Made by a program: the position numbers and the translations under genes
Source: Siphonodentalium dalli
Lineage: Eukaryota > Mollusca > Scaphopoda > Gadilida > Siphonodentaliidae
Assembly: GCA_032622095.1 (NCBI GenBank)
Contig: CP136066.1
Span: forward strand, 198,950,816-199,014,815
Length of the DNA stretch: 64,000 nucleotides
Reading direction: 5' to 3'
The notes under the pieces: model-generated
Seen by the model: the letters and a program-made list of their open reading frames with translations, nothing else
What the model was told of the DNA's origin: nothing
Database searches by the model: none
Shown here: piece after piece, positions 1 to 12,801 of the stretch
Layout of the letters: each line of letters starts with the position of its first letter
Position numbering within the stretch: the first letter of the stretch is position 1

Positions 1-520
1 CTCCCCCACATAGACCAACTAGCCACCCCGAGCCTCATCGAATGTAGGATATAGTCAAATATCAGCTGTGTATATGACCTATAGATAATATATATTATAA
101 AATTGTATTAGCCACGAATTAAACTTTTGATAAGAATTATGGCCTAGCTCAAAACTCACAATCTCCTCTGTGTTATTCCATATGTGTGTGGGGAGATGGG
201 GTAAAATGAGATCAATTAATGTATTGATTCTTTCCTCTTTCCAAATTTCCGTCGGCTGTTTACAAAGCAGATATGTCATATAGGAAAGGTAACACACACG
301 CTCTTTATCAAAATATGTTTTAGAAAAAGTGACAATTTGCTATAGAGAATATTATTGGTAATGAGTTTATGCTCACGCCCATATGTCATGATTCTCCAAA
401 TTTTTGTCATGTTTTTTTTGTTGCAGGGGTGGGATGACCATTGTACAGCATACTGTAAATATGATATACACACCCGTAACGATGACACCCCTTAATGCGA
501 GTGTGCTAATGAAAACGTAG

Positions 521-521
<1 letters not shown>

Positions 522-568
<47 letters not shown>
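522..568. repeat. (TA)n microsatellite
   Basis: An uninterrupted alternation of T and A over about 47 bp. Confidence 0.95.
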
Positions 569-570
<2 letters not shown>

Positions 571-2107
571 AGCATGGTATGACAGCCGCATAAAACATCT
601 GCATAAAATTAATAAAAAAGTTACTCTAACAAATATTTTTCATTTCCCTTTGAATCGAAAAATGACCTATGTGTGTCCTGATGACATCGCCGATTTATTT
701 TGATTATTGCTACACGTAGAGAGCGGTGGTCGATAATACACGTGTTATGTCGGCTCACATAAAAACATCGCCGCCTGATCATTGCTCTCAGTGGATCCAT
801 ATAATTATATTGTCTTATTTCTGACACCGCCACTCACCAGTAAACGCAAGGCTCGTCATTTTAAGAGCCTGTGATGTACTCATGTTCGAATTTACATCGT
901 GGAACCCATGCAAGTCTAAGATCCATATGCGAACATAAGGCCACTGACTATAGACAGTAAGATACATGCGCTGATTCGCCCATCCCACCCCAGCCGCTAT
1001 CCAACATCCCTGTCACACAATAATGTCAACTCGGACTCGGCTCTTTCTCGATAACCTCTCAATGCCGTACATACAGATTGTACAAGCCCACAATGTTTTG
1101 TTCCGGACTGTAGAAAATTGTCGATACTAGTCTAAATGAGCGGGAAGTTAACTTACTACTCAAGTAGGACTTAATCTTGTTTTGTGAAACGCGTTCTTGA
1201 AACGGAAAAGTTACATCATAAGATCCACCTTAGATCTTAGATCTTAGATCTTAGATTAAGTCCATCTTAAGATAATCTTATGACATTGCTTCATGAAACA
1301 GGGCCCAGTACTTTAAGTCACACAAAATAGTTTGACCACACATCCACTTGTATTGACCTGCCCCAGGATTGACAGCTTGGCCAATTTGCCATAATTATAT
1401 CAGTATAGAAAAGGTACGGAGAAACATTTCACCAATTATTGTTGAATATTCTTGATTGTTCAGCATCATGTTTACTAGTACTGTACCATAAAAAGTGAAC
1501 ATTCCAGACCGTATCACACGCGTATACCGCAGTACAATTTTAGTGTAGATAAAGTTGATGAATAACATATCGTTATTTGCATGATGAAGTCTGTAGAAGC
1601 TGAACAATCCCATTCAAGTAGCATGTTCATACCGCACACACTCTGGCATTAGAATCCCTACTGCCCGTTAGCACAACCTGAAAAGAAAAGTACATTGTAT
1701 AAAAAATACTATTTTAAAAAATAGTCTATTTTATGAAGCATCAATTATATGGTATAGAACAATTATAACAAAGTGCCGAAAAGATTTACATGGTCATGTA
1801 ATATAAGGTTCATTCTGTTTGAGTCAATACATGAATGTCCCCGTAGTACTGCGTACTATACCATTGCCTTCAATTTATATTGACATTGTTAAGGCCAAGA
1901 GACAGCATGTCTCTGGCCCGACACTGTTTTATACGACGTGTCAGACACGGGTCGCGCTAGGACGACTCAGAGATAACGAGTGACGTCAACAACTTCAAAT
2001 TGCGCATGCTCTGAACCAAATGGATCCTGAATGGGGAGTGATTTTCCCTTAATCATATTAGCGTGACCAGTGTTTAGCAGGTCATATAAAACAGCCTCGA
2101 GTCACAG

Positions 2108-2143
2108 ACGTGTAGCACGTCGGCATCAGACGTGTATCACGTC
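2108..2143. repeat. Tandem pair of 15-bp palindromes
   Basis: GACGTGTAGCACGTC and GACGTGTATCACGTC lie 6 bp apart. Each has 6-bp perfect arms (GACGTG/CACGTC) and a 3-bp centre. The region around them (1,900-2,290) also has repeated GACGTGTC-like and TATAAAAC-like words. A paired binding site for a dimeric regulator is possible but unproven. Confidence 0.4.
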
Positions 2144-2337
2144 GGGCTCAGCCAGAGAAATGCTGATGAGCCAGTTGGTTTTATACGTCATGCTTCAGTC
2201 GAACTATCTTAGACTTTGTCATTTTCACACTGATTAGGCTGGTGCGACCCATGTCTGGCTCGACATATAAAACGGGCCTAATTCTTTGTTAATTATTGTT
2301 CCTCAATAATCTATCTCTAAGTAGGGGTTGGTTCCAG

Positions 2338-2481
2338 CTCAATATTGCATGATTTTTGTGATTTTTGAGAGCCAATATCCCCATAAATATTGAATTAATT
2401 ACTAGGTCGAAATTACATGATTGAAAGCGACGCAAAGTAAAATTGGCTCACCAAAGTCAACTAAATCATGCAATATTGAGA
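2338..2481. repeat. Short inverted-repeat element (MITE-like)
   Basis: CTCAATATTGCATGATTT on the left is matched in reverse complement by AAATCATGCAATATTGAG on the right, about 105 bp apart. The spacing and arm length fit a tiny MITE or a hairpin. No target duplication was identified. Confidence 0.5.
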
Positions 2482-3763
2482 AGGGACATTCACCTACTGT
2501 GAAATATATCTTTAAGGAACAGATGTCAACAAAGAAATATATTTTTCAGAACATATACTAAAAGTTCCAAAGTTTTAAACTGGTGAAGTAAGTGTAGAAA
2601 ACAAAAGATTCCCATTAATTCATATGCAGGGAATGTTCATATAATAATGTCAGCAAACACCTAAAATAATATTGTTTGTTGAACTAATCCTTTGAACTTC
2701 TCAAGTGAGCTATACTAGTACATCGGTGACTATCAGTTTCACAATCAGTCATTCCATGTGCTAGTATGACACAAGGATTCAAATTTAAGCACATAAATAC
2801 TCTAAACGCTCTTAACGTCTGCGATACATATAATAGCACACACTACTAGTAAGACTACTAGTATAGCAACATCTTTAAAAGGAAATGCCCGATTTGAATT
2901 TTGGATTCCCAATCATGTAAAATTACTATTGGTATTATATATTGCTGTAAAACTTATTCAAAATATAAATAGTTGGTCTGAACAATGCAAGCAGGGAAGG
3001 AAGAATTAAAGAGATTTTGTGTCCCAGATAAGGATATCCCCATATAATTTGACATACTTTTCTGATGTGACTATTGACAATGCCTCTATTGTACAATATC
3101 ATTCTCAATTGCTAAGTTCTGCATATATGAATAACACAGTACATTATTTAACCAGGTATTAAACCATCTATGAACATATCTGGATTTTCACAAGGGACAC
3201 TTCAACGAAGCTGAACATTGTGCCAATAATTTATCAAATTTCACTCTTTCTACTGTACCAAAAAAAGCAAATGTGGCCAGTGGCATTGAAGCCACTGAAC
3301 ATGAACTTGACCATAGCAAAATATTAATGTACTGAAAACACTGTACTAGTATGAACACTTACCAATGAATATTGCAAACTTGGTCCACACCAAATCAAGT
3401 TATTTTGATAACAAGGCATAGTCTGCAAGCTTCCCAAAATGGCCAGTACATTTAATATCATCTACGGTGTTGTCGCTTGAGGAATGGGAATATAAACGAC
3501 GCAGTATTTTCAAGTGTATCAAACTTTCTTCCAACCACATTGCAGGTGTGGTGCCAGATTTCACAGGTACAGGGACGGTCAGAAGGACTTACGATCCCCG
3601 ACATGAGGAGGGCTACATTGCAGTTTATTCCAATGGGGAGGGGGCTAACCCTTGTTGATTGATCGATTTTTTAATCGAGGCATTGTCAAACGATTGGAAC
3701 TAACATACTTAGTAGCATGCCCATCATAAAACATATTTACATTATACATGTATGAAAACAGTT

Positions 3764-3897
3764 GACGATAACATACTGTTTATGCCATATTTCTGATTGG
3801 TATAAGAACAAGATATGTCTATATTTTACTATTCTTTCTGCTTATGGCGGTTTTTGACGGAGGTGAATTTTTAACAACATGCCCACCGCCAACACCA
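3764..3897 (+). mobile_element. Fragment of the TTAA-type MITE family
   Basis: The 3' part of the 528-bp MITE seen whole at 22,149, 35,981 and 52,099. It shares the run from the GATAACATACTG word through the ATGGCGG word to the ACCCACCGCC-like end. The 5' half and the terminal TTAA are missing. Confidence 0.7.
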
Positions 3898-4539
3898 CAC
3901 CACACTGTCCCCCAATTAATCAGCGACTAGAGTTCTCTCCCTTGATGTGCACAACCTTTTTCGTACACTAACAAAAACGTACTGGTAATTCGAGTTGACA
4001 TATTAAAATGTCAAAGTCTCAGAGTTAATTTGTGGTTCTTCAAATTGAAAAATCAAGCTCAATCCATCAGATTAATAAATTAAATGCATTTGTAAATTGT
4101 CAATGTGAACTACAGGTTACACTGGTGTAAATGTTTTCCACAGGCCTCAGTGCTAACGTTTTAGCGTGTAAATTAACTGTTGGCAATATAAATGTTGGGT
4201 CAAAAACTTTCTTTAAATCTGAAAAATTGACATTTTGGGAAACTTTTTGGGCAAAACAATCATGTCTGTCTAGCAGGGAATTCGCCTTTAAATCTTGTGT
4301 TTTCGTAACTAGTGTCAGAACCGCATAACAAAATGCTGTCATATTTTAGACCACACCAAAAAATTCAAAATTCACTACAAAGGGTTAGTTCCTGTGCCAA
4401 TGGCTATTTTACCTATGAAATAATAGGGAAGATGTGTGATGATTTTTTTATGCAAAAAGCACACAAGGCTATTGACCAATCAGGGCCCAGTGTCTATTTT
4501 ATTCTCTCCTATATATTCCTCCCGCATCCGCTAGATGAC

Positions 4540-5149
4540 CAAAGAAAAGGAGGCGGAAAATCAAGAAGACCCCCTCCCGAAAAAGAAGAGATGCAGACAG
4601 GAATGCCAAGTGGAAACAGGGGAGAGCTGAGAGACGCCCAGCCCCCCCCCCACTCGGCCTCAACCCGACGATACCACCACCAGAAGCAGAGACGCCGATG
4701 TCAACCCGGATGCCTCTGCTATCGTCACCGAGGTCAACGGAGACAGGAACGCGGATACCACCCACGACGCTCCTGTCGCTGACTTCGAGGTAGAGATGGA
4801 CACATTTTCACCTGCGACACCGGAGTACCGACACATACCGGTGTCCTCCATCTCCACCAACAGCAACAACAGCAACATCAGCAGCAAATCCACAATTACC
4901 ATCAGGTCGGATGCTGAACACTATGACAATATAGACAAGTACTTGAAGGAAACCGACATCCATGAACAAAGGAGAATCATCAAGGCATGTAATGCTTACA
5001 CCAACAGCATAAAGCAACAAACCAGCAACAACAAAGCTCTCGACGACGCATCACGAACAAAGGCAACAACAACAACAACCGATAGGAAAAAAAAGAAACC
5101 AAAAAAGAAAAAATCAAGGTCTAGATCACTTCCTGCTGCGGGGGCATGA
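4540..5149 (+). CDS. Basic/Ser-rich ORF of a repeat family (function unknown)
   Basis: One frame is open for about 203 codons, starting just after a TGA near 4,539 and ending at TGA 5,147-5,149. The first in-frame Met is at 4,796, so the upstream part would need another exon or a non-AUG start. The N-terminus is very basic (PKKRRRKIKK) and is followed by a KTPSRKRRDADR stretch. That pattern recalls the K-S/T-P-S..RRD motif I associate with uncharacterised retroelement ORFs in invertebrates; this is memory, not a search. A Ser/Thr/Asn-rich middle follows, containing TPEY and SSIS. The C-terminus is a lysine block (KKKKPKKKK) and SRSRS, like a nuclear localisation signal. Decayed relatives lie near 30,550-30,874 and 46,990-47,314, sharing SERR, TPEY and SSIS and a similar 3' flank. 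It is more likely a transposon ORF or its remnant than a host gene. Confidence 0.45.
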
Positions 5150-7260
5150 AAGTCAACAACGCTCTTCAGCGACAACACAGCATCCAACAAGCGGGTTGTA
5201 GGGGAGGGCATACTGCCCTACCAAATCTTCCCGGGAATCATCCCAAACTCCAAATCATCAGATGTCATTCCGTACCATATTGACACCAGTGTAACCTACA
5301 TGCGGACACGGGAAAGTCAGAGTGCACGACATCTAGCTTTCTTTCGAAATTATATTAACACCGACTATTTTGGTTACATAATATCTTTGTAAACATGTCC
5401 ATTCGAACCTTTTCTTCTATAGTTATGCGTTCTCACTTATTACCTTCAAAGGATTCGTCCAGATCCGAAAATCCCCATTCCGAGTCGTACTTTACAAAAT
5501 CGTCCATTTTGAAACTTTCAGACGACGCACGCATCACCACGTAATACCGACTGACGTAATAACGACTGACCAATCGGGCGGCCGTTTCGGTTCAAACAAT
5601 TTCGATTGTTTGTTACGAACAAGTATGTTCTCATGCCAAACGCTGTGCTACGATCAAAAATATTGTTTAGTACAAACAATATCACGTCTAACAATTAGTT
5701 TTCCCAGTGTACATGGTCCGACGGGTCCGGGAAAGCAGCGGCTAGATATTAGTAATCCAGTAATACATGGTCCGAACAAGTTCATAATATGTCGTCGATA
5801 AACGGACAATTTGTGGTTGCCCCACTATACGTGCCACATACGAGTCATATTAAATAAATAAGACGCAGTGACTGTCGTTAGCGAAATAAGTCTCGTTTGT
5901 TTATCAATTATTTTATGTTTGTTTAAATTTTAGAGTTGTTCACATGCTATGTTTTACGAAAGGGTACACCCATATTAATTAATCGTTTTAAGAACACCTA
6001 ACAATTTTGTTGTTGTTTTCTCATAACATTAAAATGTGCACATCATTCGAATGGCTTCATGGACAACTATAACACTCTGAATCACTTAAAAGTACATGTT
6101 CGTGTATATTCTACATCAACACTAATTATACTAAACTAGATACAAACGATAATCTATATTAATTCGCAATTTATTTCAATGAATACCGCGCGACCGCCCG
6201 CCCAAAGGAGAAGCCCAACCTTGTAAATACGCGATATTCTTCGCCTGGGTACCTCACAACGAAAATTAAGTGTGACATCAAGCACCGAACTATTCGGCGA
6301 ATTGAATGCTCTTTTATATGGGTTACACCTTGTTGTCACATCGGAATTAATGTTCTCGGACAAACCATCGCAATGCTCTATTATAGTTTTCGCCGACCTA
6401 ATTTTGATGGTGTTTAATTGATAGTGAAAGTTCCCATAGATTATATTAAAATAAATTAAAAGTTTGTTCTAGTCTGATTAAACTTATATATTCAGTCTTA
6501 AAGAAACGGCACCAGATTCCACCATATTCGCGTTAAAACTTTCTAAAATCTTGTTTTTCGCTACGGTATTTGGAATATTGCACGCCCATTTTTTACAATG
6601 GCCGGGTGTGGTTAATACCGAAATTTTCAAGTGGACCATCGAGCTATCATTCATATGCCTGTTGTGTCTGAAAATATCACGATCGCGGGTTGAATTTCGT
6701 AGTTGTGCGTAACAAAGTTTCGGTAAATTGGAGTGTATTTCGTTGCTCGGGTTTACAGTTTTTATATTTTCAAAACGGGGGATTGATTCGATTCGTTGTA
6801 TCAGGAATAATCACCGGTGGGGAATTGACGCCTCGATAGACAGACTTTCGGTCGAAAATTCAACTGTTATAGTCAGAATAAATGAAGGATGATACCATTT
6901 AAAATGAGACAATCACGAAGAGCGAAGGTTTGTTTACATCACAAATACTATTATTTGTATTTTCGTGCAATTAATCCACCTACTAAATTCGAACGAACCA
7001 GACCCAAATTCAAACTTTACCGACACTTTCTCACATGAAGACCATTTTCAAGTTCCATGACATTCTGTCGATTATGATTTAAGTTATCGTCTGAACAACA
7101 TAATATTTGGCAACTTATAAGTCGAATAGCGGTAAAAACCGTAAAACTCAGTCAGAAATGGTTGGATCAGGCTCTAATTCAGGCTTGGATTGCATTCCAT
7201 GTGAATAACCCAAATACTAAATATGAAAGCTATCTGATAACTCAAACGTAGCTTCTTTAC
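5150..7260. other. Non-coding stretch
   Basis: The first ~200 bp (GCGGGTTGTAGGGGAGGG region) matches the flank of the related ORF remnants at about 31,390 and 48,820, so it belongs to that repeat. Beyond it I see no gene, only short open frames without family features. Confidence 0.45.
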
Positions 7261-7269
7261 TGCATTACT

Positions 7270-7560
7270 GCTCAACAAATTCTCACGGAAATACGCACAT
7301 AATTGACCTATAATGTGAAATATGTTCATAGTGTGATTATTTGATTCTGAAATAAGCAGATAATGGACTCTTCATCGTTATTTCGTTTTATGGCGCGGGC
7401 CATAGTGAAAACACCTGTTAAAGAGCGTACACCTGAACAGTCGTGAGTTGGCTCATTTGTGGCATTGCCCGCACATAATCTGCTTACAATCGCCTCAATA
7501 CGAGTCGATAATGTGACTAAAATGTTTCATTTTTCAGCACATTATCGACTCAAAATGAAG
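7270..7560 (+). repeat. Dispersed repeat family 'R1', copy 1
   Basis: Shares long runs with 28,265-28,525, including ATTTGATTCTGAAATAAGC, a TTATTTCGTTTTATGGCG word and ATTATCGACTCAAAATGA. More distant copies are near 8,155, 16,380 (minus), 35,215 and 51,360. The recurrent core is a 'cannot-be-coding' arrangement of ACTTATTT/AAATAAG words followed by a GGCGCGGGCC-like word. Ends and class are unknown. Confidence 0.6.
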
Positions 7561-7698
7561 AGATCCTAAGCGGATTTTCTACCTAAAACAAGTTCTATTA
7601 TACGCAGATAATTTGCGGGAGAACAAGCTGTAGTGCTGATTGACGCCATTGCGTCTTGTGTTGGGCCGATGACGTGTCAATATAACGGTAATTTCCCG

Positions 7699-7796
7699 AA
7701 AACCATAACACTGACTCCATTGAAAACCATAACACTGACTCCATTGAAAACCATAACACTGACTCCATTGAAAACCTTAAAACTGACTCCATTGAA
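7699..7796. repeat. 24-bp tandem repeat, about 4 copies
   Basis: Unit ACCATAACACTGACTCCATT plus GAAA, repeated four times with a degenerate last copy. Because 24 is a multiple of three it leaves open frames on both strands, which are not evidence of coding. Confidence 0.9.
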
Positions 7797-8154
7797 AGGT
7801 TATTATCATTTATAATCCTGGAACAGTGACCACTTTTTCAAACGTTAAGATACAGTCAGTCCGATACACCACGAGCTGGCTTCTAGTTATGAGAAATGAC
7901 CGAATAAGCTAGTGTGTCGACGCAGGTCCGTGCTCGGTGGGGACGTACATGTATATCACACTACACGCGTGACATTATACTCCCGTACGCAGCATGGACG
8001 TTTAGCAGCCAAAATGTTATGCTATTATCCAGACAACAAACTTATCATCTCGGCCAATGATAGCTTTACTTGAAGGCGCTCTGTATGGTTTGTGCTGGCC
8101 CAAAATGTACTTTTGCCAAAATGAAATTATTTTTGTTATCAGGCAACATATCAT

Positions 8155-8330
8155 CGTGAAAATAGGTTCACATTGGACTTTAATATTAACATAGGTTCAT
8201 ATTTGACTTATTTGATTCTGAAATAAGCACTTGGTGGACTTATATCCGTTATTCAGTTTTATGGCACAGGCCGCAATGAAAACATATTATAAAGAGCGTG
8301 ATTCTGGTAAGTCGTGTCAATGAAAAAAAA
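8155..8330 (+). repeat. Dispersed repeat family 'R1', copy 2
   Basis: Contains the TATTTGATTCTGAAATAAGC core, a TTATTCAGTTTTATGGC word and the AAAGAGCGTG word found in the other family members. Confidence 0.5.
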
Positions 8331-8339
8331 ATGTTGATT

Positions 8340-9320
8340 TAATAATGATGCCAATATGGGCTTATTTCGTGTGGAAATAGTCCCATATTTACGTTTTGAA
8401 ATTCGGGTTTTAGATCCATAATATATTATGATGTTTAAGAGTGCCAATATCAGCTTATTTTACTCATTAAAATAAGGCCGTCACGTGCTTATTGTCATGA
8501 TAACAGGTTATCACAGACGTTAAATGATGTCGGACCGAAATAAGGTGTCTATGTAACAGTGGTTGCTAAGCTTTGACAACAGTCAATTCAACGCTGTCAT
8601 AAAAGAATAAATAAATCACCCGTCAAAATTCATGTAGAATGGATGCATTAAATTAACTTGAGTAAGGGGATTTGTTTCGAATCACCACTATCGTTTCCCT
8701 CATTTCCCTGTCGGTCTCATAATAAGATCACTCCGATCATATTAACCATCAATTGAGAGGGGTGATAACTATCTTGGTAACAACGGACTGATGAAAATGC
8801 CGAAGTACAATGAAACGTAAGCATGCATTCTTTCAATTTCGTCACATCGAACCACCGTGGTCAGTGTCAAAGTGAATTATTTAAGACTGAACAAACTTTC
8901 AATATATTTTATCCCATTACCATATCCATAAAGGGACAGAATGATATTGATTATATTTGTTATCTTCGTATGTACCTTAATTATGCAATCAAGTTGATCT
9001 CCTGAGAGAATTGAGACTGATGAAGTTATTATATTCTACAATATAATATTAGCATACATTATTCCAGATTTCGATAAAGTATTTGTCGATTTGTTTAGCT
9101 TTCTTTCTCTTCCTTGAAAGCATAATTGTTCTCCATCTCGCCTTTGATAATTGAGTCCATGTAATCTTTCCTAGTAGCATTGTCTGTCATTGTATTTCGT
9201 CCGCTTTTTCCGATAGGTCCATCTCTCGCAATTCAACATTATACTCATGCAAATAAGTTCATATTGAACCTAAGTATTTACATCACATATTGAACTTTTT
9301 GAAACATGTATATATTGAAC
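8340..9320. other. Non-coding stretch
   Basis: No exon, protein domain or RNA gene recognised. A fragment of the R1 repeat (AAATAAGTTCATATTGAACC) lies near 9,250. Confidence 0.4.
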
Positions 9321-9328
9321 ATGTAAAC

Positions 9329-9830
9329 GTAAAGATACGGTTGGCCTTGGCGGTGGGAATCCTGTGAAAATATTTACACCCGTCAAAAACCGCCACAAAC
9401 AGAAAGAACAATCAGAATGTAGACAGACTTTGTCCGTATACAAATAAGAAATATCACATAAACAGTATGTTATTGTCATCTGTTTGACCATTGTTATGTA
9501 AACAAAAGCATAAACAGTAACTGTTCTGGTGTTTGTTTATATTATGATGGTAACATAAAGAGCGTTCTTTGTTGGTGAATTCCTGATATGGAACTAATTA
9601 AGAGCGTTTATGTCATTTGTGTGTGATTACCCAGTAGCATTGTGCTGTCTTCTGTAACACAATGAGGCTCTTGCTTAGGTAAAATATAGTAGGTCTTTGT
9701 GATAACATGCTGTTTACGCGATGGTCATGGTATATATGAACGAAACTGTATGCGTTTTAATGTTTTTCTGTTTACGGTGATTGGAACAAATATGAATATT
9801 TTCGACAACTAAGGCCTCACGTGCCTTTAA
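9329..9830 (-). mobile_element. TTAA-type MITE, diverged copy
   Basis: Reverse-orientation member of the 528-bp family. It starts with TAAAGATACGG, carries the GGCGGTGGG and AACCGCC words and the AAAGAGCGTT word, and ends CGTGCCTTTAA. The terminal inverted repeat and a 3' TTAA are visible; the 5' TTAA is degenerate. TTAA target duplications are typical of piggyBac-type transposons. It is internally diverged and encodes no protein. Confidence 0.75.
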
Positions 9831-10504
9831 TTAGCTAACATTTCTGATTTTGTTATGGTCTCATTTACTATCGTGAATTCTATTTAGGGGATAGCGGAAT
9901 GATGTTTTGTGATTTCGGAAAGTGACAGGGCGAATATACTGTGGCAAATTTACTTAATGGGCGACGGCACACATGCGAAATGTGCAGCCATAGAAAACTC
10001 TCAACCAATTCACGACTTTTTGTTTTAAATTTAATGCGCTGGATCAAATAGACTCTCAATTAACATCGCAATTATCGTTAAAATTGTGATAAAAATGAAA
10101 AATGCCACATCGAATACAAATAAATATGCACAACAATTTGTTTCTGCATGTTCAAATGTTTATCACTTACAAATTGCGGTTTTGATTTGACCGGGACAAG
10201 TTGATTTAGAAATAAGGAAAACTGTTTACTTATTGAGATGTGTATTTTATGTCGTATCTGTCACGGTTTCATGTCAAGACATTTTGTCAAATGATATCGA
10301 TGCAAAGATATTTAGGGCCCGGATAACGATGTGGTGTTTTGTGATTTCTCAAATTACATGTATACAGGGCGATTGTACTGGATTTCGACAAGAACAATGC
10401 GTCGTTGTGTTAGCAACCAGCCAGGTAACAGAGTTCAGCTACTGTCAATATTAACACGTAGAAATATCTAACATAGGATCAGTGAACCGGACTACACCTT
10501 ACAC

Positions 10505-10850
10505 ATGTTTATAGATATATATGATAATAATTTCTCAGCTTTATATCGTTGAATCGTGAATTCATAGTCCCATATTGTACATAAACGATACATTGCAGCA
10601 TATGGACCATGACAATTTAAACAAATGTTTTGGCTTCGTGCAATCCATATGACCATGACCGGAAACAGGACACCGTGCACATACGATTTCTTTACTTTTA
10701 CAAGTTTCATGGCCGTGGCGATGTCCCTCACATTTAAAACATCGTAATGAATTTGGAACATATGCACTTAAATCTGACTTCCTATATCCAACCCTCAATA
10801 TCGGTGGATTATCGCACCGGTTGACAGTCAAAAGAAAAATATTTATAGGA
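10505..10850 (-). pseudogene. LINE ORF1 fragment with CCHC zinc knuckles
   Basis: The minus-strand translation has LRCFKCEGHRHGHETC and then VCARCPVSGHGHMDC, two consecutive CCHC knuckles. They follow YVPNSL, the lead-in commonly seen in ORF1/gag-like proteins of Jockey/CR1-type LINEs. A third knuckle (CLNCHGPYAAMYRLC) is recovered only after a frameshift near 10,620. After it comes a segment like the usual post-knuckle helix. The product would bind element RNA. Only this central piece remains, it is out of frame with itself, and no reverse transcriptase lies beside it, so this is a dead fragment. Family assignment within LINEs is uncertain. Confidence 0.8.
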
Positions 10851-10859
10851 ACTTTTGTC

Positions 10860-11670
10860 CATCAACTGTGTTAGAAAATCTACGTTATCAATACTGATCT
10901 GCTACTATTCAATGTATTGTGGGGAGTAATGACCATTGCTGTATGTGCAATATAATGATGTTAACTGCAGAAGGGCATCAGTTTGAACTTTTTTGAATAT
11001 TTAATCAGGAGATACCCACTTATTGGCTTAGTACTGATTGGAATGACATATTTCAATTGTTCAGCAACACTTTGTAGCGTTTTATCAATAACAAATACAG
11101 AAGATCTCTTGACAGTCGGTTCGAAGCCAAGTACTGGGGAAATACCCCAACATCATTGGAACTTAGTGAATAATCACGACCAATTCGGTTGTTTTGGTTT
11201 GAATTGCCATATGAAATGCAATTAAACTACAACTAGCCCAGCAGGTGCATCGGACCACCTTCTAAATCTGGTCGGACCATCGACTGGTACATAGCTGAAG
11301 CGGTGAACCGTTCAGCCACTGCATATAGCAGCCTCTTGATACCCCCACAGTGGAACAGGCGTGAACAATACTAGATTTAAACAGTTAACAACCATCGAGA
11401 CGAAATTAAAAGAAACACAAACATAAACAACATACATGGATTAACAGGAAACCCAACTGCACACATCAGAAGATAACATATAGCGTATATTTAATTTGAA
11501 ACACTGCTGAGAGGTGACAATAACTGAATGTTTGAGCCGGGTCAACTCAACCGCCCTACTTAACGACCATATGTACTCAAATTATAGAGCATAAAGTAGT
11601 AGCATGCCATGAAAACTGGAAACAACACAATATTATTTATTGCAAAATTCATTTCTTAAAGAAATCAACG
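10860..11670. other. Non-coding stretch
   Basis: No gene supported. The 80-codon open frame at 10,983-11,225 has no recognisable feature. Confidence 0.4.
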
Positions 11671-11674
11671 ATAA

Positions 11675-11995
11675 AATATTTCATTTTGCCATACTTAATT
11701 TATATTTCATTTTGCCATACTTAATTTATAATATTTCATTTTACCATACTTAATTTATAATATTTCATTTTGCCATACTTAATTTATAATATTTCATTTT
11801 ACCATACTTAATTTATAATATTTCATTTTACCATACTTAATTTATAATATTTCATTTTACCATACTTAATTTATAATATTTCATTTTACCATACTTAATT
11901 TATAATATTTCATTTTACCATACTTAATTTATAATATTTCATTTTATCATACTTAATTTATAATATTTCATTTTACCATACTTAATTTATAATAT
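11675..11995. repeat. 29-bp minisatellite, about 11 copies
   Basis: Unit AATATTTCATTTTACCATAC plus TTAATTTAT. The first copies have TTGCC and later ones TTACC. This single-base change gives two blocks and suggests stepwise expansion. Confidence 0.95.
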
Positions 11996-12347
11996 TATAA
12001 GACTTACTGGTAGTATTGACAGGAATTCCTCTGTAGACAAACACATTTGGTTAATATAAACAATTATGACCTGAGCACATGTTTGCCTCAGAGATAGGGA
12101 ACTTGAAATTGGAGACTACTAATTTGGACAAAATGTTTCAGTTTTCGTCAGAATAGTTACCTAAATTGGTGTTATTTAGCCAAAAGGTACACATTAAATG
12201 ATGGTTATTTAAATCTGCCTTTATATTGATATTGATCAAGTAGTACCCCAACATTGAGTATCTATAGTCATTAATGAGTTATAAGACCAAAGTGGACCAT
12301 GAACTAAGCCGTATCCAGCGGTCGATGCCTCGCGCGATACAGCCGCC

Positions 12348-12801
12348 TTAAAAATACGGTTGGCGGTGGGTAGACAAAACTTGTTCTTATACCAATCAGA
12401 TATATGGCACAAATAGTATGTTATTGTCAATTGTTTTCCTTTATTATGTAAACAAAAGCAAAAAACGTTACGTTTCCTGGCTTTTGTTTAGATCCGAATA
12501 TGGTAAACATAAAGAGCGTTATTTGTTACTGTTTTCCTGATATGGAAATAATAAAGAGCGTTTATATAATTTGTGTGTGATTAACCATTAGAATTGCGCT
12601 GTGTTATGTAAACAGAAGCACAACATATGTAACACGAGCAGGCTCGTGTTTACATACACCATCGTACGTCTTGACGACAATATACTATTAACGTTATGTT
12701 TAGCATATGAACAAAACTATATATATTTTAATATTCCTTCTGTTAAAGGCGATTTGAACAAATATGAATATTTCTGCAACGAACGCCGCCCGTGCCTTTA
12801 A
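12348..12801 (-). mobile_element. TTAA-type MITE, reverse copy
   Basis: Runs from TTAAAAATACGG to GTGCCTTTAA, with TTAA at both ends. It matches the family in reverse complement, including the GAACGCCGCCCGTGCC terminus and the TGCAACGAACG subterminal word. It is shorter than the 528-bp copies because of internal deletions. Non-coding. Confidence 0.8.

Larger units (their letters stand above)
1..3460. other. AT-rich non-coding stretch
   Basis: No exon, RNA gene or recognisable transposon protein was found on either strand. The open frames here are short and of low complexity. Small items inside it are a TA microsatellite near 522-568, a short direct repeat of the hexamer-like unit TTAGATC near 1,230-1,260, two near-identical 15-bp palindromes near 2,108-2,143, and an inverted-repeat pair at 2,338-2,481. 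It is probably intergenic or intronic. Confidence 0.5.
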
